From Bacteroidia bacterium (GTDB lineage: Bacteria > Bacteroidota > Bacteroidia > Chitinophagales > Saprospiraceae): a stretch of 11,553 bases of DNA. Under the pieces are notes generated by a model. It did not search any database. It had not been told where the DNA came from and was given only the letters and a program-made list of their open reading frames with translations. Positions 1-5,929 of the stretch are shown one piece after another. The stretch lies in assembly GCA_030432855.1 (NCBI GenBank), contig JAUILM010000094.1:1-11553 (forward strand), given 5' to 3'. Made by a program: the position numbers and the translations under genes. Each line of letters starts with the position of its first letter. Within the stretch, counting starts at the first letter, position 1.

Positions 1-516
1 GCTGTCAGTGCCATTCAGCTGGATATGGTCCGTCAGTTGTGCAATTTGTATGAGATAAATTATAAGGAGACAGAAGGTAAAGCGATGGTATCGTCCATGA
101 CGGGTTCGCTGGCAGCTCGGATTGGAGCCCGGGCCATCAAGTTTATTCCTGGTGTGGGATCGGTCGTGGGGGGAGTGACTCTTGCGGTACTATCAGGTGC
201 GTCTACCTATGCATTGGGCGAAGTCTTTAAGAAGCATTTTGAAACAGGGGGTACATTCCTCGATTTTGACGCCTCAAGGTTGAAAAAGGTGTACGACGAG
301 ATGTTTGAAAAGGGAAAGAAGTACGCCAAGGAGATAAAGAAAGAGCAGACTATCACGCAGGTAGCAGAGGTCGATGCTATCGAAGTAGAGGAGGACAGAG
401 AGGATAAGACCGATTTCCTGGAACGACTGCATGAATTGGGAGAAATGAAGGAAAGAGGATTGCTCACTGAGGAAGAATTTCAATTGTTAAAATCGAAAAT
501 AATCGGAGAAATCTAA
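1..516 (+). CDS. DUF697-type membrane protein with C-terminal SHOCT domain (5' end cut off)
   Basis: The frame is open from the first base of the window, so the true start lies upstream; the ATG at 25 is probably internal. The visible part begins with a helix containing IQLDMVRQLCNLYEI. It continues with a glycine-rich hydrophobic stretch (KFIPGVGSVVGG, about bases 130-230), then ASTYALGEVFKKHFETGG. This pattern is typical of the DUF697 (YcjF-like) domain, which often follows a GTPase domain or sits beside one. A lysine- and glutamate-rich linker follows. The last ~35 codons (LHELGEMKERGLLTEEEF...) match a SHOCT domain, a short oligomerisation-type tail common on bacterial membrane-associated proteins. 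A Ras-like or dynamin-like GTPase domain could lie upstream of the window, but that is inference. The next gene starts 9 bp after the stop, suggesting co-transcription. Confidence 0.8.
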   Translation, partial: AVSAIQLDMVRQLCNLYEINYKETEGKAMVSSMTGSLAARIGARAIKFIPGVGSVVGGVTLAVLSGASTYALGEVFKKHFETGGTFLDFDASRLKKVYDEMFEKGKKYAKEIKKEQTITQVAEVDAIEVEEDREDKTDFLERLHELGEMKERGLLTEEEFQLLKSKIIGEI

Positions 517-525
517 CCATCTAAT

Positions 526-801
526 ATGCGCATTGAAGGATACATCCCCCATAAAGTTTTCAAGATCACCGTATTCAAATCAGGGAGCCGATATCTCATA
601 AAATTTGAGAACTCTGATTTTGAAATTGTATCCAAACTCCGGGATGGGGCGGTGTCCAGTTTTAAGGAAGTGAGAAGCCTGGTAGATCATGAAATGGTGA
701 CTGCTATCGAAAAGCAGTTTGAAGATTTGTATAGCCTTCGAAAGGAAGCTTTTGCCCGACTGAAGACTACCACCGACGAAAATTGGGAAGAAATCATTTG
801 A
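526..801 (+). CDS. Small conserved hypothetical protein, 91 aa
   Basis: This short soluble protein starts at ATG 526, 9 bp after the preceding DUF697/SHOCT gene, so the two are probably co-transcribed. The first half is beta-rich (KVFKITVFKSGSRYLIKFEN). The second half looks helical and charged (residues ~45-91: FKEVRSLVDHEMVTAIEKQFEDLYSLRKEAF). There is no signal peptide, membrane segment or cysteine. I do not recognise a named family. Coding status is supported by normal codon use, its tight position after the upstream gene and an amino-acid composition typical of a folded protein. Its stop codon overlaps the convergent tsaD stop by 8 bp, leaving no room for a dedicated terminator between them. 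Confidence 0.65.
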   Translation: MRIEGYIPHKVFKITVFKSGSRYLIKFENSDFEIVSKLRDGAVSSFKEVRSLVDHEMVTAIEKQFEDLYSLRKEAFARLKTTTDENWEEII

Positions 802-1813
802 CAGTTTGCGCCTCCCACTTCAGGCGCGGCTCCGGTCTTTCTGAAAAATCACAAAAGTCTTTCTGGAGATATTTATAATGCGCCGTCATAGCAATCATTG
901 CTGCATTATCAGTACAGAAAAGAATCTTGGGCACATAGGTCTCCCAACCAAGTGCTTCAGCCTTTTGAGTAAGCGCAGATCGCAACCCTCGGTTAGCTGA
1001 TACACCACCGGCTATTCCAATCGATTTAATGCCGGTGTTTTCTGAAGCTTTCTCCAGTTTATTGAGCAGGATGGTGACTATCCTGTGTTGCAGGGAGGCA
1101 CAGAGATCATTCAGATTCTTCTCAATAAAATCAGGGTCTTTCTTGATTTGAGCTTTGAGAAAATAGAGAAAGGAGGTCTTAAGCCCTGAAAAACTAAACT
1201 CAAGTTCTCCCACCTGGGGTTCGGGAAAGTCGAATTTCGGTATGCCTTCTGCAGCCAGTCGATCAATCACCGGACCGGCAGGGTAGGGCAGTCCCATCAT
1301 TTTTCCGGCTTTATCAAACGCCTCACCGGCCGCATCATCGATGGTCTCACCAATAATTTCCATGTCGAGGTAGTCTTTTACCACCACCAGCTGCGTGTGT
1401 CCTCCAGATACAGTCAGACATAGGAAAGGAAAGGAAGGGCGTGGATCTTCAATAAAATGAGCCAGGATGTGTGCCTGCATATGATGCACGTCAATCAGTG
1501 GTTTCCCTAAGGCAAAAGCTAAAGATTTGGCAAAAGTGAAACCCACCATGAGCGATCCCATCAGTCCGGGGCCTCGTGTACAGGCAATAGCATCAAGCTC
1601 TTGTTTCTCCACACCGGCTTCTTTAAGTGCCTCTTTCACGACGGGAAGGATATGCTCATTATGCGCCCTCGATGCTAGCTCAGGTACGACCCCTCCGTAT
1701 ATCTTGTGCATCTGCTGACTGGCGATCACATTGGATCGAATATTTCCGTCTACTATCACTGAGGCTGCTGTATCATCACAGGATGATTCTATGGCCAGAA
1801 TTCTAACTCCCAT
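794..1813 (-). CDS. tsaD: tRNA N6-adenosine threonylcarbamoyltransferase TsaD (Kae1/Qri7/YgjD family)
   Basis: TsaD transfers the threonylcarbamoyl group from threonylcarbamoyl-AMP to A37 of ANN-decoding tRNAs, making t6A in the cytoplasm with TsaB and TsaE. The 339-aa length matches bacterial TsaD (about 335-345). Visible motifs are IESSCDDT at residues 8-15 (ASKHA phosphate loop), the metal-binding pair H111 and H115 in HHMQAH, SGGHTQL at 136-142, GEAFDKAGK at 163-171, GGVSAN at 269-274, and TDNAAM at 301-306 with metal ligand D302. No key residue is missing. The ATG at 1813-1811 places the first beta strand (RILAIESS) right at the N-terminus, as usual in the family. The gene stands alone on the minus strand; tsaB and tsaE are not in the window. 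It faces the 2042 gene across a 228-bp divergent spacer. Confidence 0.97.
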   Translation of the reverse strand: MGVRILAIESSCDDTAASVIVDGNIRSNVIASQQMHKIYGGVVPELASRAHNEHILPVVKEALKEAGVEKQELDAIACTRGPGLMGSLMVGFTFAKSLAFALGKPLIDVHHMQAHILAHFIEDPRPSFPFLCLTVSGGHTQLVVVKDYLDMEIIGETIDDAAGEAFDKAGKMMGLPYPAGPVIDRLAAEGIPKFDFPEPQVGELEFSFSGLKTSFLYFLKAQIKKDPDFIEKNLNDLCASLQHRIVTILLNKLEKASENTGIKSIGIAGGVSANRGLRSALTQKAEALGWETYVPKILFCTDNAAMIAMTAHYKYLQKDFCDFSERPEPRLKWEAQTVK

Positions 1814-1988
1814 GCTGTAAAAATAGATCTTAAGACTGATTTATCTATCTTATACACCAAATGATGTTCGTATAGCATCTACATAAAGTGATCCATTGCT
1901 GTGATTTGGAATCGGATATCACAATCCTGACTCCTGTCTGCAAGGGAAGCAAAAAAAAACAAGATCAAAAATTCATTTTTAAGATATC

Positions 1989-2010
1989 TTGGTGAAAAGT
2001 ATTATAATTG
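1989..2010 (+). promoter_or_regulatory. Weak promoter candidate upstream of the 2042 gene
   Basis: TATAATTG at 2003-2010 differs by one base from the Bacteroidota -7 consensus TAnnTTTG, and it also contains the string TATAAT. The only nearby TTG (1989-1991) is 11 bp upstream, shorter than the usual ~19 bp spacing, so the -33 element is poor. An A9 tract lies further upstream at 1951-1959 and could act as an UP-like element. The site is about 32 bp before the ATG at 2042. I could not find a convincing promoter for tsaD on the other strand of this spacer. Confidence 0.3.
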
Positions 2011-2041
2011 TGTCTAAACAGAACAACCGATTCAGATCCTT

Positions 2042-2629
2042 ATGAGATTACTTATAAACCTAGTCCTCCTGGCCCTCGTTGTAGTAATGGCTTATCTGCT
2101 GGTGAATAGCATCAATGAGCCGATTCGATTTAAAGCAGAAAAGGACAAGCGACAAAATGCGGTGGTCGACAGGCTATTGACGATCCGGAAGATGCAGGAA
2201 TTTTATCGGGATATTACCGATGGTTCTTTTGCACCCAGTTTCGATACACTTCGTCATGTACTTGAAAATGGACAATTTCGCAACATTCGCGTAGTGGGAG
2301 ACCCCGATGATCCGAATTTCACGGGTGAAATCACATACGATACAACCTATATTCCTGCCCGGGATACGATTCAGGCTCTGGGGATTAATCTGGATTCGTT
2401 GGAATACGTGCCTTATGGAAATGGCGCAACTTTTGATATAATGGCTGATACATTAACCTACCAGAGCACCCTGGTAAATGTGGTACAGGTTGGCGTACCT
2501 ATCAAGGATTTCATGGGGCCCTTTGCAGATCCTCGATATGCCAAGTATGATGACTCATACAATCCAAACGCAACGATCAAGTTTGGAGACATGACCAAGC
2601 CAAATTTAGCGGGTAACTGGGAAAGATAG
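2042..2629 (+). CDS. Membrane-anchored conserved Bacteroidota protein, 195 aa
   Basis: Residues 3-22 (LLINLVLLALVVVMAYLLVN) form one N-terminal membrane helix without a lipobox cysteine or a clear cleavage site. The remainder is therefore probably an anchored periplasmic domain. After the helix comes SINEPIRFKAEKDKR, then a long helix (VVDRLLTIRKMQEFYRDI, ~41-58) and an FDTLRHVLENG segment (67-77), followed by a mostly beta C-terminal half. This order resembles a family of uncharacterised Bacteroidota proteins that I recall near DUF3822 and rsmD genes. The overall shape, with an N-terminal helix, a continuing amphipathic helix and a small beta domain, is reminiscent of pseudopilins. However, the prepilin peptidase motif (G/A-FTLxE) is absent, so this is only a shape resemblance. 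Function is unknown. A strong intrinsic terminator lies 40 bp after its stop. Confidence 0.75.
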   Translation: MRLLINLVLLALVVVMAYLLVNSINEPIRFKAEKDKRQNAVVDRLLTIRKMQEFYRDITDGSFAPSFDTLRHVLENGQFRNIRVVGDPDDPNFTGEITYDTTYIPARDTIQALGINLDSLEYVPYGNGATFDIMADTLTYQSTLVNVVQVGVPIKDFMGPFADPRYAKYDDSYNPNATIKFGDMTKPNLAGNWER

Positions 2630-2669
2630 CAGGGAGAAACTGGATAATAAAAAACAAATACCAAACGAG

Positions 2670-2705
2670 CTGTCCATCCTGCTGAGGATGGACAGTTTTT
2701 CTTTT
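2670..2705 (+). terminator. Intrinsic terminator-like hairpin overlapping the DUF3822 frame
   Basis: Bases 2670-2680 (CTGTCCATCCT) and 2685-2695 (AGGATGGACAG) are perfect reverse complements, giving an 11-bp stem with a GCTG loop. Three further G-U/A-U pairs are possible at the base. TTTTTCTTTT follows immediately at 2696-2705. This is the classic structure of a Rho-independent terminator for the 2042-2629 gene. Unusually, the same bases lie in the open frame leading into the DUF3822 gene, and the first ATG of that gene (2688) sits in the 3' arm of the stem. Confidence 0.75.
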
Positions 2706-3470
2706 ATGATCATCGATCGTACTAATCTGGTATCGGTCTTTGAATCTATTCCTTACGGTGTGCCGCATCAGCACTTTCGCTATGTGGATCCCGTGGAGAT
2801 TTTATCTATCATACAAGCACAGGACCTTCGATATAATCGTTTTGACAAAGTGCGTATCGCGCTGGATCATCCTGCCTTTACCTATGTGCCCACCTCCGTA
2901 TTCAACCAGACGGCCTGGTACGAATATCTGAACTTTCTGGCTACAGGTGTACGCAAGGATGATGTAGTAAGCTCACCATCCGCCCTGGATTCTGTCTGTG
3001 TGTACACGTATCCGTTGGCCATCCGAAAGCTGCTTTCAACCCTCTATCCTACGACCAAGGTGCAGCATTTGAGCGAATCATTGGCCGCCTTTCTGGAAAA
3101 GGAGGTGGAAGAAGAACCCACCTTGTTCTCAATTATTCATGGAGCAGCACAATACATTTTCATCTTTGAGGAGAAGAACCTGACACTTATCAACCGATAT
3201 GATGCGCCTACCGGCAAGGACCGATTATACTATATCCTGCTGGCGGCAAAGCACAGAAAGTTAAATCCCAGAAAATTAAATGTGCATATTACCGGTGATC
3301 GCTCAGAAGTCACCGAATTGCAGGAAGAACTGGCAAATTACTTTATCCATGTACATTTGATCGATTGGAAGAATGGCTGGCGATTGCCTCTATCTATCAA
3401 GGATCCCATGGATATCTTCGAATTTTACTGTATCCATCATGCGAATAATTGGCGGGAATCTGAGGGGTAG
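2688..3470 (+). CDS. DUF3822 family protein (true N-terminus probably further upstream)
   Basis: The order of conserved segments matches the Bacteroidota DUF3822 family: FSFMIID near the start, VRIALDHPAFTYVP, YTYPLAIRKLL, then FSIIHGAAQYIFIFEEKNLTLINRYDA, RLYYILLAA and LNVHITGDRSE. The last ~40 residues contain IHVHLIDW. The protein is soluble and its biochemical function is unknown. The alternating-strand pattern suggests a possible actin/Hsp70-like (ASKHA) fold, which is inference. ATG 2688 is the first canonical start. The frame is open back to 2610, and the upstream codons read NELSILLR, which continues a first strand (LSIxx...SF) I expect in the family. Translation may thus begin at a non-ATG codon such as CTG 2640, which follows AGGGAG at 2631-2636. 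The 3' end overlaps rsmD by 32 bp, so the pair is translationally coupled. Confidence 0.85.
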   Translation: MDSFSFMIIDRTNLVSVFESIPYGVPHQHFRYVDPVEILSIIQAQDLRYNRFDKVRIALDHPAFTYVPTSVFNQTAWYEYLNFLATGVRKDDVVSSPSALDSVCVYTYPLAIRKLLSTLYPTTKVQHLSESLAAFLEKEVEEEPTLFSIIHGAAQYIFIFEEKNLTLINRYDAPTGKDRLYYILLAAKHRKLNPRKLNVHITGDRSEVTELQEELANYFIHVHLIDWKNGWRLPLSIKDPMDIFEFYCIHHANNWRESEG

Positions 3471-4005
3471 ACGGTACTACCCACCAGCAGATAAATGGCC
3501 CACAAGACCTACCACTGACTTTTCGAAGGAAGCCCTGTTTAATATTCTGAATAATCGGATTGACTTTACGGAGACCCGCATGCTGGATTTGTTTGGCGGT
3601 ACCGGTAGCCATTCGTACGAAGCAGCTTCCCGTGGCTGCGAAGACATTACGTATGTAGACAAGCACGGTCCCTGCATCCGGTTTGTAAAAGAAACCGTGG
3701 AGACTTTTGGTATTGCCGAGCGGGTACATATTGTTCGCTCCGATGTGGCTACCTTTATCAATAACCATACTTCTTCTTATGATTACATATTTGCAGGACC
3801 TCCCTATCCACTAAAATGGCTGGATCAGATTCCTGCGATGATCATGGAATCCCAGCTACTGGCCAAAGATGGACTTTTTGTCCTCGAACACAATGCTCAT
3901 CATAATTTCTCCAATATGACATCCTTTCAGGAGGTGAGAAATTATGGAGGTACCTATTTTTCATTTTTTCAACATCCATCAGAAGAGTACAGCGAAGAAG
4001 AGTGA
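3439..4005 (+). CDS. rsmD: RsmD-type 16S rRNA (guanine966-N2)-methyltransferase, variant GPPY motif
   Basis: RsmD methylates N2 of G966 (E. coli numbering) in 16S rRNA using SAM. The 188-aa protein starts at ATG 3439, because MRIIGGNLRGRR is the standard RsmD N-terminus; the in-frame ATG at 3373 would add 22 unrelated residues. Motifs are RPTTD at 23-27 followed by KEALFNIL, SAM motif I DLFGGTGS at 50-57, EAASRG at 61-66, acidic motif II D74 (YVDKH) and SD at 101-102. The catalytic motif IV reads GPPY at 120-123, where the family has DPPY or NPPF. Gly replaces the Asp/Asn that positions the target amine, so activity may be lost or altered unless this is a sequence error. The C-terminal half (GLFVLEH at 145-151, NYGGTYFSFF) is otherwise typical of Bacteroidota RsmD. 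It overlaps the DUF3822 gene by 32 bp. Confidence 0.88.
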   Translation: MRIIGGNLRGRRYYPPADKWPTRPTTDFSKEALFNILNNRIDFTETRMLDLFGGTGSHSYEAASRGCEDITYVDKHGPCIRFVKETVETFGIAERVHIVRSDVATFINNHTSSYDYIFAGPPYPLKWLDQIPAMIMESQLLAKDGLFVLEHNAHHNFSNMTSFQEVRNYGGTYFSFFQHPSEEYSEEE

Positions 4006-4025
4006 ATCTTCATGACAGGTACTGA

Positions 4026-4054
4026 TTTTGCAAATAGGTTCTTACTTTTGCAAA
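4026..4054 (+). promoter_or_regulatory. Promoter of argS-glnS with a repeated TTTTGCAAA motif
   Basis: TACTTTTG at 4043-4050 matches the Bacteroidota -7 consensus TAnnTTTG exactly and lies 31 bp before the argS ATG, implying a short leader. The -33 element is not clear: the TTTG at 4027-4030 is only 12 bp upstream. TTTTGCAAA occurs at 4026-4034 and again at 4046-4054, exactly 20 bp apart. Each copy contains the palindrome TTTGCAAA, and a further TGCAAA is at 4063-4068. The second copy overlaps the -7 element, so the pair could also be an operator, but that is inference. Confidence 0.6.
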
Positions 4055-4081
4055 CTGCCTTCTGCAAAATGAAAAAGATAC

Positions 4082-5920
4082 ATGCAACTTTTTGATAAGA
4101 TTAGAACGGAGATAGTAAACGCGACCAAGCGACAGTTTGGATCCAGTATAGAACCGGGTAGCATCCCCGTAGGACCTACCAAAAAGGAGTTTGAAGGAGA
4201 CATGACGGTGGTCATATTTCCGCTGGTGAAGCTCCTGAGAAAATCTCCGGTCGAAATTGGGCACCTGTTTGGAGAACACCTCCAGAAACATGTAGCGGCG
4301 ATTGAATCCTTCAATGTAGTACAGGGATTTATCAACCTGACCTTAACCGAGACATTCTGGAAGCAGTTTCTTAAGGACAATGTCCATAACGATCAGTTTG
4401 GCAGAGCACCCAAGAACGGTGAAAAGGTCATGATCGAGTTTTCATCACCTAACACTAACAAACCCCTCCATCTGGGACATATCCGAAATATCCTGTTGGG
4501 ATGGTCTTGTTCGAAGATACTGGAATGTGTAGGATATGAGGTGGTGAAGGTACAGGTCATCAATGATCGGGGGATTGCCATCTGTAAGAGTATGCTGGCA
4601 TGGCAACGTTATGGAAATGGCGAAACACCGGAATCCAGCGGGAAGAAAGGTGATCATCTGGTGGGTGAGTACTATGTGAAATTCGAGAAGGTATTTGTAG
4701 AAGAATACGAAGCATGGCAAAAGGGAGAAGCTGCCGGGGCACTCTTTGACGAGCGAAAAGACAAGTCACAATCCCGTGACGATTTCTTCAAGGCCTATAA
4801 GAACAAGTACTTTAATGAGTATAGTGCCCTGGGTGAAGCAGCCCGTGAAATGCTCATCAAATGGGAGAACAATGACGAAGAAGTTAAATCCCTCTGGTCC
4901 ACGATGAACGGATGGGTTTACAGCGGTTTCGATGCTACCTATGATCGCCTGGGCGTGAACTTTGATAAGCTATACTATGAGTCAGATACCTGGAAGCTGG
5001 GTAAGGATGAGGTGCTGGAAGGAGTGCGCAAGAATGTCTTTTTCAAAAAGGAGGATGGTAGCATATGGGTGGACCTGTCTACCCTAGGTATGGATGAAAA
5101 GATCCTGCTGCGGGCCGATGGCACCTCGGTGTACATGACACAGGATATCGGCACGGCAATGAGCAGATACCGTGACTATGGCATCGATCATATGGTCTAC
5201 GTGGTAGCTGATGAGCAGAACTATCATTTCAAGGTTTTATTTCAGATACTGGAACTCCTCGAAGAGCCATATGCAGAAGGACTGTATCATCTGGCATATG
5301 GCATGGTAGATCTTCCCTCAGGTAAGATGAAATCACGGGAAGGTACCGTGGTAGATGCCGATGATCTGATCGACGATGTGATTGCTGAAGCTAAGAAAGT
5401 GGCCTCTGAACGAGGAGATCTGGAAGGACTGACCGAGGCTGAGAAAGATGAGATTTTCCGACGTATTGGGATGGCCGCCTTGAAGTACTTCATACTGAAG
5501 GTAAACCCACAGAAGCGGATGACGTTTGATCCTGAAGCAAGTGTCGATATGCAGGGTACGACGGGACCTTACATTCAAAATGCATATGTACGGATTCGCT
5601 CTATAGGTCGAAAGCTGGAGGGTGCCATTGGAGATCCGGCCGATTATGAGGGGATCGCAGATTCGGAAAAGACACTCCTGCTGCAGTTATTCCTTTATCC
5701 GGAGGTGGTGAAAAAAGCCGCAGCGGATTATGATCCATCGGGTATTGCCAATTACCTTTACGATCTGGCGAAAAACTACCATCGATTCTATCACGACTTG
5801 CCCATTCTCAATGCAGATGATGGAGCAAAATCCTTTAGAATTACGTTAAATCAATTAGTAGCAAATGTTTTGACCCACGGCATGGATCTCCTCGGGATTG
5901 AAATGCCAGATAGGATGTAA
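4082..5920 (+). CDS. argS: Arginyl-tRNA synthetase (class I)
   Basis: ArgRS charges tRNA-Arg with arginine in the cytoplasm. The 612-aa protein is slightly longer than the usual 550-600. The N-terminal Add1-type domain covers about residues 1-95. The HIGH signature is HLGH at 130-133, inside SSPNTNKPLHLGHIRN. The KMSKS-equivalent loop is KMKSREGT at 415-422, a form common in ArgRS. The GPYIQNAYVRIRSI segment (~495-508) leads into the C-terminal DALR anticodon-binding domain, which ends in the usual LLGIEMPDRM. Nothing essential is missing. The start at 4082 gives the expected N-terminus (MQLFDKIRTEI). A perfect -7 promoter element lies 31 bp upstream and glnS follows after 9 bp, so the two synthetases probably form one operon. 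Confidence 0.97.
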   Translation: MQLFDKIRTEIVNATKRQFGSSIEPGSIPVGPTKKEFEGDMTVVIFPLVKLLRKSPVEIGHLFGEHLQKHVAAIESFNVVQGFINLTLTETFWKQFLKDNVHNDQFGRAPKNGEKVMIEFSSPNTNKPLHLGHIRNILLGWSCSKILECVGYEVVKVQVINDRGIAICKSMLAWQRYGNGETPESSGKKGDHLVGEYYVKFEKVFVEEYEAWQKGEAAGALFDERKDKSQSRDDFFKAYKNKYFNEYSALGEAAREMLIKWENNDEEVKSLWSTMNGWVYSGFDATYDRLGVNFDKLYYESDTWKLGKDEVLEGVRKNVFFKKEDGSIWVDLSTLGMDEKILLRADGTSVYMTQDIGTAMSRYRDYGIDHMVYVVADEQNYHFKVLFQILELLEEPYAEGLYHLAYGMVDLPSGKMKSREGTVVDADDLIDDVIAEAKKVASERGDLEGLTEAEKDEIFRRIGMAALKYFILKVNPQKRMTFDPEASVDMQGTTGPYIQNAYVRIRSIGRKLEGAIGDPADYEGIADSEKTLLLQLFLYPEVVKKAAADYDPSGIANYLYDLAKNYHRFYHDLPILNADDGAKSFRITLNQLVANVLTHGMDLLGIEMPDRM

Positions 5921-5929
5921 CAAAATCAT

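Noticed and set aside
1901..1922. Possible small hairpin (GTGAT ... ATCAC) in the tsaD divergent spacer.
   Set aside because: The stem is only 5 bp with a long loop and no T tract, so it is not distinguishable from chance.
3373..3438. Upstream in-frame ATG that would add 22 residues to RsmD.
   Set aside because: The added residues lie wholly inside the DUF3822 gene and do not resemble RsmD; MRIIGGNLRGRR from 3439 is the family N-terminus.
4069..4095. Eight-codon reading frame (MKKIHATF) starting 13 bp before argS and overlapping its start.
   Set aside because: It contains no arginine codons, so it does not look like an attenuation leader peptide, and such a short frame is expected by chance in A-rich leader sequence.
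5324..5347. KMKSREGT instead of KMSKS in ArgRS.
   Set aside because: This form is common in arginyl-tRNA synthetases and does not suggest loss of function.
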